Notes: a model not told the origin generated them from the letters alone. DNA of 64,000 nt from Trinickia symbiotica (GCF_002934455.1 NZ_PTIR01000001.1:434001-498000); one strand, 5' to 3'; positions 52,233-62,213 are shown, numbered from the stretch's first letter. Translations and numbers: made by a program.

Positions 52233-53156
52233 ATGACCGCCTTCGAAGTCCGCATCGGCATCAACCCGCTGTCGTGGATGAACGACGATCTGCCGTCGCT
52301 CGGTGGCGAAACGCCGCCCGAGGTCGCTTTGACCGAGGGGCGTCAGATCGGCTATGCCGGTTTCGAGCTCGGCAACAAGTTCCCGCGCGAACCGCAGGCG
52401 CTCAAAACGCTGCTTGCCCAGTACGATCTCGCGCTCGTCTCGGGCTGGTACTCGGGCCGGCTCGCCGAGCGCAGCGCCGAGGAAGAAATCGAAGCCGTGG
52501 GCCCGCATCTCGAGTTGCTCGCGAAAAACGGAGCGACCGTCATGGTCTACGGCGAAGTTTCGGGCACGATCCAGGGCTCGCCCGTACCGCTTTTTCAGCG
52601 CCCCAGGTTCTTCAACGAGGCGCAATGGGAAAGGTACGCGGAGCGCGTCGACAAGTTCGCGCGTTACACGCTCTCGCAGGGCGTGCGCGTCGCCTATCAT
52701 CACCACATGGGCGCCTATGTCGAAACGCCGGCCGACGTCGATCAACTGATGCGGCGCACGAGCGAAGCCGTGGGCCTGCTGCTCGACACCGGCCATATCA
52801 CGTTCGCGGGCGGCGATCCGCTGGCGACGCTCGATGCCCATGCCTCGCGCATCTGCCACGTGCATTGCAAGGACGTGCGCCCGGCTGTCGTCAAGCTCGC
52901 GCGCAATCGCGACTGGAGTTTTCTCGAGGCCGTGATCAACGGCGCGTTCACGGTGCCCGGCGACGGGGCCGTCGATTTCGCGGCCGTCATCGACAGGCTG
53001 AAGCAGATCGGCTATCGCGGCTGGCTCGTGGTCGAAGCTGAGCAGGACCCGGTCATTGCCGCAAGCTACGAGTATGCGGAAAAGGGCTACCGGACCCTGC
53101 GCACGCTCGTCGATGCACCGCTTGCGCAGCGAGAAGCCATCAAGGAGGACGCATGA
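52233..53156 (+). CDS. iolE: myo-inosose-2 dehydratase
   Basis: A 307-residue TIM-barrel (AP endonuclease 2-like) enzyme that dehydrates 2-keto-myo-inositol. It shows IGINPLSWMNDDLPSLGG at the N-terminus, the metal-site GVRVAYHHHMGAYVET, LLLDTGHITFAGGD, and CHVHCKDVRP. ATG at 52233 with AAAGGA upstream is preferred over an in-frame ATG at 52215. The stop overlaps the iolB start (ATGA). Confidence 0.95.
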   Translation: MTAFEVRIGINPLSWMNDDLPSLGGETPPEVALTEGRQIGYAGFELGNKFPREPQALKTLLAQYDLALVSGWYSGRLAERSAEEEIEAVGPHLELLAKNGATVMVYGEVSGTIQGSPVPLFQRPRFFNEAQWERYAERVDKFARYTLSQGVRVAYHHHMGAYVETPADVDQLMRRTSEAVGLLLDTGHITFAGGDPLATLDAHASRICHVHCKDVRPAVVKLARNRDWSFLEAVINGAFTVPGDGAVDFAAVIDRLKQIGYRGWLVVEAEQDPVIAASYEYAEKGYRTLRTLVDAPLAQREAIKEDA

Positions 53157-53956
53157 CTCTGCTAGTCAAAGCCCAACGCGAGGGCATGACCATCGCGCGC
53201 GTGACACCCGAATCGGCGGGATGGCGGTACGTCGGGTTCGCCGCCTACCGGCTCGGCCGCGACGAACTGCTGTACGTGCACGAAGCCGCGCGTGAAGTCT
53301 GCATCGTCGTGCTGACGGGCGCGGTCACGATCGAAGCCGATGGCCAGCGCTTCTCGAGCCTCGGCGCGCGCGACAGCGTGTTCGAGGATGCGGCGCCTTA
53401 TGCCCTCTATCTGCCGCCGAACGTGCGCGCCACGGTGCGCGCGGAACGCGACGCCGAGCTCGGCGTGGCCAGCGCGCCGGCGGAAGGCCGTTACGGCATG
53501 CGCCTCATCGAGCCGTCGCAGATGAAGCGCTCTGTGCGCGGCAAGAGCCTCAATACGCGCTACGTCTGCGATATCCTGCCTCAGACCGAGCCGGCGGAAT
53601 CGCTGCTCGTCGTCGAGGTGCGCACGCCGGGTGGCCACTCGTCGAGCTACCCGCCGCATAAGCACGACGCCGACAACATTCCGCTCGAGAGCGCCCTCGA
53701 AGAGACGTATTACCATCGGCTCGATCCGTCGCAAGGATTCGCCTTCCAGCGCGTATATACGGATTTGCGCGACATCGACGAATCGATGGCGGTCGAGAAT
53801 CACGACGTCGTGATGGTGCCGCGCGGCTATCATCCTGTCGTCGTGCCGTATGGGTACGACTCGTACTACCTGAACGTCATGGCCGGCCCGCAGCGCGTCT
53901 GGCATTTCAAGAACGATCCCGCGCATGATTGGATCATGCAGCGGGATGCGCGTTAG
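53153..53956 (+). CDS. iolB: 5-deoxy-glucuronate isomerase
   Basis: A 267-residue double cupin that isomerises 5-deoxy-glucuronate to 5-dehydro-2-deoxy-gluconate. Metal-binding cupin residues are seen in GGHSSSYPPHKHD and ETYYHRLDPSQGFAFQRVYTD, followed by VMVPRGYHPVVVPYGYDSYYLNVMAG. ATG at 53153 overlaps the iolE stop and has AAGGAGG upstream. It is the last gene of the plus-strand iol arm. Confidence 0.95.
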   Translation: MTLLVKAQREGMTIARVTPESAGWRYVGFAAYRLGRDELLYVHEAAREVCIVVLTGAVTIEADGQRFSSLGARDSVFEDAAPYALYLPPNVRATVRAERDAELGVASAPAEGRYGMRLIEPSQMKRSVRGKSLNTRYVCDILPQTEPAESLLVVEVRTPGGHSSSYPPHKHDADNIPLESALEETYYHRLDPSQGFAFQRVYTDLRDIDESMAVENHDVVMVPRGYHPVVVPYGYDSYYLNVMAGPQRVWHFKNDPAHDWIMQRDAR

Positions 53957-53961
53957 GCGAA

Positions 53962-54381
53962 TTAAAAAGCGAGATTACGCGGCGACTCGCTCACACGGGC
54001 ATCGACGAACTCGACGTCCATCGACCAGGGCGTCTGGTTCGTCGTCGCGTAGTGAAACGCGGGACGCTTGACCACGTGCTCGTCGCTGACACCGAGCAAG
54101 CCTGTTTCCGCGTGCTGTCCGATCGACATCTGATAGGCGCCCGCGGGGCCATAATGGTACCGGCGGCCGTCCGCGAAGATGACGCCCATCATATGCTCAT
54201 CGCCATTCTCCTGCGGCCCCCATTGGACGCTCACCGTCGCCGATTGCTCGGGGGCCAAACGCTGCGCGCCTTTCGCTCGCCGTCCGTCGACCATCAATTC
54301 CTGATCGTCCCAGTTCGGATCCCCCGCGATGAAGACGTCTCGGGTCGAATGGTTAGTGACATGCAACACAGGATCGCTCAC
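53962..54381 (-). CDS. hypothetical protein, small beta-rich
   Basis: A 139-residue protein with no signal peptide or membrane segment. The sequence alternates short hydrophobic strands with polar turns (PVLHVTNHSTRDVFI, QSATVSVQWGPQENGDEHMMGVIFADG), suggesting a beta-sandwich. I do not recognise a family. ATG at 54381 has AAAGGAGAAA upstream, a strong ribosome-binding site, so I believe it is real. It converges on iolB with 5 bases between the stops. Confidence 0.7.
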   Translation of the reverse strand: MSDPVLHVTNHSTRDVFIAGDPNWDDQELMVDGRRAKGAQRLAPEQSATVSVQWGPQENGDEHMMGVIFADGRRYHYGPAGAYQMSIGQHAETGLLGVSDEHVVKRPAFHYATTNQTPWSMDVEFVDARVSESPRNLAF

Positions 54382-54615
54382 GATGCATTTCTCCTTTCAA
54401 GGTTGATGGGCGAAACGCGGCCTCGAGACTTGTCGCGCCCATGCTGCCGGCTCCGGCAGCCGAGCGATCCTAGCCGCCCGACCTCTCTCATTGACGGGGT
54501 TGCGACAACATTCGGACGATCGGCAATTCCGGGTATTTCACCGGAACGATGTTTTTCGACGATCGCTGAAAGCGCGCGATTCAGTGAGAGCCGGCGCCAC
54601 GACGCGGCGTGACAT

Positions 54616-55341
54616 TCATTCGCTGCGAGCGACGCCCAACGCGATCCATTCGTCGACGACGCGAGTATCGAGCTCTTCGGCGCTGCCATCGAATACGATT
54701 CGTCCGTGCCCCATGACCGCCACGCGGTCGGCGATTTCTTTCGCCGTCGTCAACCGCTGCTCGATCAATATGACTGCGCCGCCCCTCGCTCGCACCCCGG
54801 CCAGGCACGCTTGAACCGCCTCGACGGCCTGCGGCGAGAGTCCTTCGGTCGGCTCGTCGACGATCAGCAGGCGCGGCTCGCCCATCAGTGCGCGTGCAAG
54901 CGCAAGCAGTTGCTGCTCGCCGCCCGATAGCACGCCCGCGCGCGTCCTGCGGCGCTGCGCGAGCAGCGGGAACCGCGAGTACGCCTCGTCGAGGAAGCGA
55001 ACCGTGGTCGCCCGCACTGCCCTTCCCGGCTTGACGCCAAGCCGCAGATTTTCGTCGACCGTCAGCGTCGGAAACACATCGCGCTGTTCAGCCACGTAGC
55101 CCACCCCTCGCCGGGCGATCTCGAACGTCGGCAACGCGATCGACTCTTCGCCCGCAAACCGAACGGAGCCCGCTCGCCGAAGGAGGCCAGCGACTGCCTT
55201 GGCGAATGTCGAACGTCCCGAGCCGTTACGGCCGCACAAGGCGACGATTTCCCCCGCTTCGGCGTGGATATCGACGCCATGCAAAACCTGCGCCTCGCCG
55301 TACCAAGCGCGCAAATCGCGCGTCTCCATGAGCGCGCTCAT
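54616..55341 (-). CDS. LIV-type ABC transporter ATPase LivF with altered Walker A
   Basis: A 241-residue ATPase of the branched-chain amino acid (HAAT) class. The signature LSGGEQQLLALARAL and Walker B LLIVDEPTEGLSP are intact, and VILIEQRLTTAKE stands where LivF proteins have VEQN. In the Walker A motif GRNGSGRST the invariant Lys is Arg43 (codon CGT). ATG at 55341 overlaps the LivG stop (ATGA). Without Lys this subunit may bind but not hydrolyse ATP well. It is the last gene of the LIV operon. Confidence 0.88.
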   Translation of the reverse strand: MSALMETRDLRAWYGEAQVLHGVDIHAEAGEIVALCGRNGSGRSTFAKAVAGLLRRAGSVRFAGEESIALPTFEIARRGVGYVAEQRDVFPTLTVDENLRLGVKPGRAVRATTVRFLDEAYSRFPLLAQRRRTRAGVLSGGEQQLLALARALMGEPRLLIVDEPTEGLSPQAVEAVQACLAGVRARGGAVILIEQRLTTAKEIADRVAVMGHGRIVFDGSAEELDTRVVDEWIALGVARSE

Positions 55342-56132
55342 CGCCGATCCCTCATGGGCGTCGCGCCAAGGTAGGCAGCCCGCACCGCCTCGTCCGCACG
55401 GATCTCCGCCGGTGTCCCCGTCGCGATGACGCGCCCCGCGACAAGCACGGACACACGGTCCGCGAGAGCGAATACAGCATCCAGATCATGCTCGATCAGC
55501 ACGAGCGTCTTGTCCGCGCTGACTTCGCGCAACAGCGCGACCGCATGCGCCGCTTCCTCGCGGTTCATGCCGGCGGTCGGCTCGTCGAGCAACAACGTGT
55601 GCGCGCCGCTCGCCAGCGCAATGCCGAGATCGAGCCGGCGCTGCGTGCCGTAATCGAGCGTCCCCGCCAAGGCAAATGCGACATGGTTCAGCTCGAGTGC
55701 CTCGAGCGCGCGTTGCGCGCATTCCTCGATATCGGGCGAGCGGCTCCACGCGCTCAATAGCGTGAACAATCGCCCAAGCCCCGGCAACCGATCCTGTCGA
55801 CCACTGCGCCCACACAGCGCCGCGCAGCGAAGGTTGTCGAACACAGTGAGGCTAGCGAAGATCCTCGTAGTCTGAAAACTGCGCCCGAGCCCCATGCGCG
55901 CGAGCTCATGAGAACGCTCACCCGTCACATCACGACCTGCGAGCAGGACGCGCCCCGAGCCGGGCCGCAACGCGCCGCCGACCACGTTGAAGAGGGTCGA
56001 CTTTCCCGCTCCGTTCGGGCCTATCAACGCGCGTCGTTCACCCATTCGAACCGTTAAGTCGACCCCGCGAAGCACTGGCGTCGAGCCGAATCGGCGCGTA
56101 ACACCCTCGAGCCGCAACGCCTCGCCCGTCAT
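55338..56132 (-). CDS. LIV-type ABC transporter ATPase LivG
   Basis: A 264-residue ATPase. Walker A GPNGAGKST, Q-loop SFQTTRIF, signature-region YGTQRRLDLGIALA and Walker B LLLDEPTAGM are intact, with H-loop LIEHD. ATG at 56132 (MTGEALRLEG) overlaps the LivM stop (ATGA). The open frame further upstream to 56219 lies within LivM. It pairs with the degenerate LivF. Confidence 0.9.
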   Translation of the reverse strand: MTGEALRLEGVTRRFGSTPVLRGVDLTVRMGERRALIGPNGAGKSTLFNVVGGALRPGSGRVLLAGRDVTGERSHELARMGLGRSFQTTRIFASLTVFDNLRCAALCGRSGRQDRLPGLGRLFTLLSAWSRSPDIEECAQRALEALELNHVAFALAGTLDYGTQRRLDLGIALASGAHTLLLDEPTAGMNREEAAHAVALLREVSADKTLVLIEHDLDAVFALADRVSVLVAGRVIATGTPAEIRADEAVRAAYLGATPMRDRR

Positions 56133-57394
56133 AAAACGTCGCCTCTCCGTGGCAATATTCCGCACGCACAACGTCGGGCAAGGGCCCCGACGCAGCAGAG
56201 CGCGGCCGCGACGGCCCACGTTGATGGCGCGGCGATGTCGAACTCAAGTCTACCCAGCGCCCAGACGCCCCCGCTATCGGCCGCCAAACGGCTTGCGTAC
56301 AGCGTCTCGACCATCAGCACGAGAGCTCCCATCCACGAAATCGCGCAAAGCCCCTGCAGCAAGTAGGCAAACCACAACCGCTGCCAACCGTGCCAGGCGA
56401 TGCGCGAGCGATGCGCGGCCCAAGATTCGGCGATGCCGTGCGGCGTACACATCACCACCATGACGAACAGGAGCCCGAGATACAGCGACCAGGCGCGCGT
56501 CACGCCCGCCAGCATGACGCTGAACACGGACAAAACGAGCGCACCGGCGACAGGCCCGAAGAACGTCGCGGAGCCGCCAATGACGGTCGCGATCAATACG
56601 CTCCCCGAGCGTGCCATGCCGACGCCGTCCGCCGACGCGAGCTCCACATCGATGAGCCCGAGCGTACCGGCGACGCCCGCGAAGAAAGACGAAACGACGA
56701 ACATGGCGTAGCGCAGGCGTCTTGGATCGACACCGAGCGTCGCCACACGCGCCGCGTTGTCACGAACGGCATTCGAGAGGCGCGCCAACGGCGTGCGGGT
56801 GAGCGCGAACATGGCGACGACCGACAACAAAGCCCATACCGCAATGACCGCATACGCCTCGCGCGTCGGCCCGAACGTCCAGCCGCCCCAGGCCGGCCCG
56901 CTCGCGCGATCGATCGAAACGCCCGCCGCACCGCCGAATCCCGCTGGCAGCGTCAATGCCGCAGCCGACGCAAGCTCCCCGATACCGAGCGTGATCATCG
57001 CAAAGGCAGTTCCCGCGCGCCGCGTGGCGACGAAGCCGAACACCGCTCCGAACGCGGCGCCCGCCGCACCGCCCACGAGGGGGAGCCACGGTAGCGCGAT
57101 GCCGCCACGATTGAACACGTGGGCGGCGACGAACGCGGCGAGCCCCGCATAGGCCGCGTGGCCGAACGATAGTAGACCTGCCTGGCCGAGCAGCAGGTTG
57201 TACGAGAGGGCAAGCACAATCATGACGGCACTTTGCGCAAGGAAAGCGAAAAGCGCGCTGTCATGCACGACGAATACCGGCAGGAGGAGATACACGGCGA
57301 GGGCGATCCACGGTGCGGCGGCGCTGACTGCGGACGTGAGATCTTCCCCATCGCCGCGATCGATCGGCGCGTCTTCGCGAGCGGGCTTAAGCAT
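56129..57394 (-). CDS. LIV-type ABC transporter permease LivM with C-terminal extension
   Basis: A 421-residue permease. The family core covers about residues 25-325 (LLLGQAGLLSFGHAAYAGLAAF, TLGIGELASAAALTLPAGFGG, VIGGSATFFGPVAGALVLSV). The last 90 or so residues, after MCTPHGIAESW, add about two more hydrophobic segments (LWFAYLLQGLCAISWMGALVLMV and TWAVAAALCCVGALA) not part of a normal LivM. ATG at 57394 overlaps the LivH end by 8 bases. Confidence 0.87.
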   Translation of the reverse strand: MLKPAREDAPIDRGDGEDLTSAVSAAAPWIALAVYLLLPVFVVHDSALFAFLAQSAVMIVLALSYNLLLGQAGLLSFGHAAYAGLAAFVAAHVFNRGGIALPWLPLVGGAAGAAFGAVFGFVATRRAGTAFAMITLGIGELASAAALTLPAGFGGAAGVSIDRASGPAWGGWTFGPTREAYAVIAVWALLSVVAMFALTRTPLARLSNAVRDNAARVATLGVDPRRLRYAMFVVSSFFAGVAGTLGLIDVELASADGVGMARSGSVLIATVIGGSATFFGPVAGALVLSVFSVMLAGVTRAWSLYLGLLFVMVVMCTPHGIAESWAAHRSRIAWHGWQRLWFAYLLQGLCAISWMGALVLMVETLYASRLAADSGGVWALGRLEFDIAAPSTWAVAAALCCVGALARRCACGILPRRGDVL

Positions 57395-58334
57395 CGTCGG
57401 CCCGCGTCCCGAGAAGCCCGCCAGGCCGGCAGGCGAGCATTGCCACGAGCAGCAGGTAAGGCGCGAGCGGCGCGATCTGCGATACGCTGAGCGCCGCCCA
57501 TGCCACGGGCAAGCGCACGCCGAGGGCCGCCGCGAGCCTGCCGAGCGAAAGCGTGCTGCCGACGGCGAACGTCTGCAGGACCCCGATCAGGAGCGACCCG
57601 GCGAAGGCTCCGCCGAGCGAGCCGAGACCGCCGACGATCACGACGACGAAGACGATCGAGCCGACCGCTTCCGCCATGCCGGGCTCGACGACGGCCAGCG
57701 GTGCCCCGATTACGCCTGCGAGCGCCGCCAGCCCGGTGCCGAGCGCGAAGACGAGCATGCCGATGCGCGGCACATCGTGGCCGAGCGCCTCGACGGCCGC
57801 CCGGTGCGTCAGCGCGGCGCGCAACACGAGGCCCGCGCGAGACAAGCGCAAGGCGGCATAGAGCACCGCGAGCGTCGCGACGGAAACGAGCATCACGAAG
57901 AGGCGATAGCGCGACAGCGTCGCGCCAGGAAGCAACGGCAGCGCGACGAGAGGGCCGTCGAGCGCGGGAGGTACCGGCGTCGCGAGCACGCCGAGTCCCC
58001 AAACGAGCTTGACCGCTTCGGCGAGAAGATAGGCCAGCCCGAACGTCAGCAGCAGTTCATGCAGCGGGCCGTGCGCGCGCACTCGGCGCAGCAGCCGGCG
58101 CTCGACGAGCGCGCCGAGCGCCGCCACCGCGAGCGGGGCCACGACGAGCGCAGGCCAAAAGCCGACGCTCGCGGCAAGCGACCAGCCGATATAAGCGCCC
58201 AGCATGTAAAAGCTTGCATGCGCGAAGTTCAACACGCCGAGAAAGCTGAAGATCAGCGTCAGCCCCGACGACAGCATGAACAGCAGCAATCCATAGCTGA
58301 TGCCGTTCAGCGCATCGACGATGAAGGCCTGCAT
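57387..58334 (-). CDS. LIV-type ABC transporter permease LivH
   Basis: A 315-residue permease with about eight membrane helices. Typical LivH parts are NGISYGLLLFMLSSGLTLIFSFLGVLNFAHASFYMLGAY and the conserved VVIVGGLGSLGGAFAGSLLIGVLQTF. ATG at 58334 is 6 bases from the stop of the thioesterase gene upstream, so they form one operon. No binding protein gene (livJ/K) is present on either side, so the substrate is unknown. Confidence 0.9.
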   Translation of the reverse strand: MQAFIVDALNGISYGLLLFMLSSGLTLIFSFLGVLNFAHASFYMLGAYIGWSLAASVGFWPALVVAPLAVAALGALVERRLLRRVRAHGPLHELLLTFGLAYLLAEAVKLVWGLGVLATPVPPALDGPLVALPLLPGATLSRYRLFVMLVSVATLAVLYAALRLSRAGLVLRAALTHRAAVEALGHDVPRIGMLVFALGTGLAALAGVIGAPLAVVEPGMAEAVGSIVFVVVIVGGLGSLGGAFAGSLLIGVLQTFAVGSTLSLGRLAAALGVRLPVAWAALSVSQIAPLAPYLLLVAMLACRPGGLLGTRADDA

Positions 58335-58340
58335 GCGGGC

Positions 58341-58787
58341 TCAGCTTCGCTCTTCGACGACGAGTGGCGCGAGCGCCGCGCGCAATGCTTCGGGCAATGC
58401 GGCCGGCCTGCGCGTCGCGCGATCGACATAAACATGCACGAAGTGGCCCTGGGCGGCGGCTTCGTCGGCGCCCTCCTTGAAGAGGCCGATCTCGTAGCGC
58501 ACGCTCGACGTGCCGAGCCGTGCCACGCGCAGCCCCGCTTCGATGCGCTCGGGAAAGACGAGCGGAGCGAAATAATTGCACTGCGTCTCGACGACGAGCC
58601 CGATCGTCGCGCCCTGCTCGACATCGAGCACACCGGTGCGGATCAGGTACTCGTTCACGACCGTATCGAAGTAGCTGTAATAGACGACGTTGTTGACGTG
58701 TCCGTAGACGTCGTTGTCCATCCAGCGCGTCGTGATGGGAAGGAAGTGGCGATAGGCGGAGCGCGGTTGTGCGAGGGGCTTGTTCAT
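58341..58787 (-). CDS. 4-hydroxybenzoyl-CoA thioesterase family acyl-CoA thioesterase
   Basis: A 148-residue hot-dog-fold thioesterase. The catalytic-Asp motif is ITTRWMDNDVYGHVNNVVYYSYFDTVVNEYL, and the C-terminal strand is FVHVYVDRATRRPAALP. It would hydrolyse short or aromatic acyl-CoA. ATG at 58787 is the family start, and a longer open frame upstream is not conserved-looking. It is first in the LIV operon, suggesting the transporter may carry an organic acid linked to CoA metabolism. This is inference. Confidence 0.9.
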   Translation of the reverse strand: MNKPLAQPRSAYRHFLPITTRWMDNDVYGHVNNVVYYSYFDTVVNEYLIRTGVLDVEQGATIGLVVETQCNYFAPLVFPERIEAGLRVARLGTSSVRYEIGLFKEGADEAAAQGHFVHVYVDRATRRPAALPEALRAALAPLVVEERS

Positions 58788-58843
58788 GCGCGTGCAGCCG
58801 TTCGTTAAGAGATCAAGAGTGAAGGCGACCGGCGGCCGGTAGC

Positions 58844-59374
58844 CTATTGCCCGGGCCGATCGACGAACTCGAACGGCAGGCCCCGCCGCCGCATCCACTC
58901 GGCCAACGCCTGGCCGGTGCCGGCGCGCCACGGACGCAGCTTGGCCGGCTCGACGAGCCGATACTCAAGCAACTCGGGCGAAAGCGCGATGGTGCCATGC
59001 GCGCGCACGTGATAGGCGATGATCAGCTCGTTCTTGCGAATGAATTCGTAGACGCCGACGAGATCGATCGCATCGGCCTCGAGCGCCGTCTCCTCGCGCA
59101 CTTCGCGCGCGATGCCGGCCTCGGGCGTCTCCCCGTGTTCGAGGAAACCCGTGATCAGCGCGAACATCCCCTCGGGCCACGCCGCGTTGCGGGCAAGCAG
59201 GATTTTGCCTTCGTATTCGACGATGGCCGCGACGACAGGCAAGGGGTTGTTCCAGTGCACGAAGCCGCAGCCCTGGTCGGGACAGATCCGCCGAAGCCGT
59301 CCGCCATCCTCGGCGGGATCGGACCGCTCGACGAGCGGCGTTGCGCAGCGCGGGCAGTACTGATAGTCGATCAT
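58844..59374 (-). CDS. Nudix hydrolase with zinc ribbon
   Basis: A 176-residue protein. The zinc ribbon at residues 7-40 has CPRC and CPDQGC Cys pairs. The Nudix box at about 76-98 is GFLEHGETPEAGIAREVREE with the following hydrophobic-Glu-x-Gly part partly degenerate (TALEAD). The build resembles the C-terminal half of NudC. It would hydrolyse a nucleotide diphosphate derivative. ATG at 59374. It lies between alaS and the thioesterase, as commonly seen in Burkholderia-like genomes from memory. Confidence 0.88.
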   Translation of the reverse strand: MIDYQYCPRCATPLVERSDPAEDGGRLRRICPDQGCGFVHWNNPLPVVAAIVEYEGKILLARNAAWPEGMFALITGFLEHGETPEAGIAREVREETALEADAIDLVGVYEFIRKNELIIAYHVRAHGTIALSPELLEYRLVEPAKLRPWRAGTGQALAEWMRRRGLPFEFVDRPGQ

Positions 59375-59481
59375 GGGTCGTGACGGGAGCGCGGCAGCGG
59401 CGCTCGCGAAGGCAGAAACCCGCTCATTTTATCGGCTTCGCCTTCGCCCTGCGCGTTCCCGGCACGGGCACCGCGCGGCGA

Positions 59482-62106
59482 TCAGACTTGAGCCCGCACC
59501 CACTCCGTCACGCCAGCCAACGCGGCCGGCAGCCTGGCCGGGTCGGTACCGCCCGCCTGAGCCATGTCGGGTCGCCCGCCGCCCTTGCCGCCCACCTGTT
59601 GAGCGACGAAATTGACGAGCTCGCCGGCCTTCACCTTCTTGCTCGCGTCGGCCGTCACGCCGGCGATGAGACTCACCTTGCCGCCATCGACGGAGGCCAG
59701 CACGATCGCGGCGTGCTTGAGCTTGTCCTTCAGCTTGTCGACGGCTTCGCGCAGCGTCTTCACATCGGCGCCTTCGAGCGTCGCCGCAAGCACTTGCAGC
59801 CCGGCCACGTCGACGGCCTGCGCGACGAGCTCGTCACCCTGGCTCGAGGCCAGCTTCGACTTCAGCGCGGCGAGCTCCTTCTCGAGCGACTTGACTTGAT
59901 CCTGCACCTGCCCGATGCGCTGCGTCAGCTCGGACGGCTGCGCCTTCAGGGTGGCCGCGGCTTCCTGCAGCTGCGTTTCGAGCGTTTGCACATAGCGCAC
60001 GGCGTTGTCGCCCGTAATCGCCTCGACGCGCCGGACGCCGGCCGCCACGCCGGTCTCGCCGACGATCTTGAACAAACCGATGTCGCCCGTCCGATGCACG
60101 TGCGTGCCGCCGCAGAGTTCGCGCGAAAAGCCGAGATCGAGCACGCGCACCTCGTCGCCGTACTTCTCGCCGAAGAGCGCCATGGCGCCGGCCTTCACGG
60201 CGTCGTCGAACGGCATCACGCGCACGACGCCAGGCGCGTTGGCCAGCACCTCGGCGTTGACGATGTCCTCGACGCGCCGGATCTCGTCATCGGTCATCGG
60301 CGCGTTGTGAACGAAGTCGAAGCGCGTCTTGTCGGGATCGACGAGCGAACCTTTTTGCTGCACATGCGAGCCGAGCACTTCGCGCAGCGCCTTGTGCATC
60401 AGGTGCGTGGCCGAGTGATTGCGCGCCGTGCGCGCCCGGCGGATCGCATCGATTTCGGCTTTCACGACGTCGCCGACTTTCAACGTGCCCTGCTCGACGA
60501 CGCCGTGATGGCCGATCACGTCGGCCTGCACCTTCTGCGTATCATGCACGGCAAAGCGCACGCAAGCGTTGGCGAGCAGACCGGTGTCGCCGACCTGGCC
60601 GCCCGACTCCGCATAGAACGGCGTGTGATCGAGCACGACGACGGCCTGCTGGCCGTTCTCGGCCTGATCGACGGACGAGCCGTCGACGTAGAGCGCGACG
60701 ACCTTCGCATCGTCGAAGATCATTTCCTCGTAGCCGTGGAACGTCGTCTTCGCGCCCGAGTACTCGAGCCCCTGCGCCATCTTGAACTTGCCGGCGGCGC
60801 GGGCCTGCTCGCGCTGGCGCGACATCGCCTCGTCGAACGCCGCTTCGTCGACGGACACGCCGCGCTCGCGGCAGACGTCGGCCGTCAAGTCGAGCGGGAA
60901 ACCGTACGTATCGTGCAGCTTGAACGCCACCTCGCCGTCGAGCACCTTGCCGCCCTTCTTCTCGAGATCGGCGAGCGCCGCCTCGAGGATCGACATGCCG
61001 TGCTCGATCGTCTCGAAGAAACGCTCCTCCTCCTGACGCAGCACGTCAGTGACGCGCGCCTCGCCTTCGCGCAACTCGGCATAAGCGCCGCCCATCTGCG
61101 CGACGAGATCGGCCACGAGCTTGTTGAAGAACGGCCGCTTGCAGCCGAGCTTGTACCCGTGGCGGATGGCGCGGCGCACGATCCGGCGCAGCACGTAGCC
61201 ACGCCCCTCGTTGCCGGGAATGACGCCGTCGACGATGAGGAACGAGCAGGCGCGAATATGGTCGGCGATGACCTTCAGGGAGTTGTTCGAGAGATCGGAG
61301 ACGCCCGTTTCGCGCGCGGCGGCCTCGATGAGCGCCTGAAAGAGGTCGATCTCGTAGTTGCTGTGAACGTGCTGGAGCACGGCGGCGATCCGCTCGAGCC
61401 CCATGCCCGTGTCGACGCACGGCTTGGGCAGCGGCGTCATGTTGCCCTGCGCGTCGCGGTTGAACTGCATGAACACGAGATTCCAGATCTCGATGTAGCG
61501 GTCGCCGTCTTCCTCGGGCGATCCGGGCGGCCCGCCCCACACTTCGGGCCCGTGATCGTAGAAGATTTCCGAGCAGGGACCGCAGGGGCCCGTGTCGGCC
61601 ATCTGCCAGAAGTTATCGGACGCATAGCGCGCACCCTTGTTGTCGCCGATGCGCACGATCCGCTCGGCCGGCACGCCGATTTCCTTCGCCCAAATCTCGT
61701 AGGCCTCGTCGTCCTCCTGGTAGACGGTGACCCAGAGCTTCTCCTTCGGCAGGTGGTAGACCGACGTCAGCAATTCCCACGCGTAGTGGATCGCATCGCG
61801 CTTGAAGTAGTCGCCGAACGAGAAGTTGCCGAGCATTTCGAAGAACGTATGGTGCCGCGCGGTATAGCCGACATTTTCGAGGTCGTTGTGCTTGCCGCCC
61901 GCGCGCACGCTGCGCTGCGCCGTGGTCGCGCGCCGGTAGGGACGCGACTCGGCGCCGAGAAACACGTCCTTGAACTGCACCATGCCCGAATTGGTGAAGA
62001 GCAGCGTCGGATCGTTGGCGGGTACGAGGCTCGACGAGCGGACGATCGTATGGCCCTTCGATTCGAAGAACTTGAGGAATTTCTCGCGGATTTCGGCGGC
62101 TTTCAT
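59482..62106 (-). CDS. alaS: alanyl-tRNA synthetase
   Basis: An 874-residue class II synthetase charging tRNA-Ala. It starts [19 protein letters not shown]. The aminoacylation core is residues 1-about 450, and editing-domain zinc ligands are in [12 protein letters not shown] (about 562) and [10 protein letters not shown] (about 662). A coiled coil follows (about 715-770). The C-terminal DHHA1-type domain ends [15 protein letters not shown], standard for AlaRS. A -10 and a palindrome lie just upstream. Confidence 0.98.
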   Translation of the reverse strand: MKAAEIREKFLKFFESKGHTIVRSSSLVPANDPTLLFTNSGMVQFKDVFLGAESRPYRRATTAQRSVRAGGKHNDLENVGYTARHHTFFEMLGNFSFGDYFKRDAIHYAWELLTSVYHLPKEKLWVTVYQEDDEAYEIWAKEIGVPAERIVRIGDNKGARYASDNFWQMADTGPCGPCSEIFYDHGPEVWGGPPGSPEEDGDRYIEIWNLVFMQFNRDAQGNMTPLPKPCVDTGMGLERIAAVLQHVHSNYEIDLFQALIEAAARETGVSDLSNNSLKVIADHIRACSFLIVDGVIPGNEGRGYVLRRIVRRAIRHGYKLGCKRPFFNKLVADLVAQMGGAYAELREGEARVTDVLRQEEERFFETIEHGMSILEAALADLEKKGGKVLDGEVAFKLHDTYGFPLDLTADVCRERGVSVDEAAFDEAMSRQREQARAAGKFKMAQGLEYSGAKTTFHGYEEMIFDDAKVVALYVDGSSVDQAENGQQAVVVLDHTPFYAESGGQVGDTGLLANACVRFAVHDTQKVQADVIGHHGVVEQGTLKVGDVVKAEIDAIRRARTARNHSATHLMHKALREVLGSHVQQKGSLVDPDKTRFDFVHNAPMTDDEIRRVEDIVNAEVLANAPGVVRVMPFDDAVKAGAMALFGEKYGDEVRVLDLGFSRELCGGTHVHRTGDIGLFKIVGETGVAAGVRRVEAITGDNAVRYVQTLETQLQEAAATLKAQPSELTQRIGQVQDQVKSLEKELAALKSKLASSQGDELVAQAVDVAGLQVLAATLEGADVKTLREAVDKLKDKLKHAAIVLASVDGGKVSLIAGVTADASKKVKAGELVNFVAQQVGGKGGGRPDMAQAGGTDPARLPAALAGVTEWVRAQV

Positions 62107-62193
62107 AAAGGACTGGGAGACGGTCTCGACAGGAATCCGGCTTGCCCCGCGCTGCGATGCGCGGGCCTGAGCCGTTTTTACCCTAAACGAGTC

Positions 62194-62199
62194 ATTATA
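62194..62199 (-). promoter_or_regulatory. -10 element of alaS
   Basis: TATAAT on the minus strand, about 88 bases before the alaS ATG. The -35 region falls in the GC-rich palindrome at 62214-62238 and matches poorly, so control through that palindrome is possible. Confidence 0.5.
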
Positions 62200-62213
62200 C
62201 GGAAATGTCGGCC

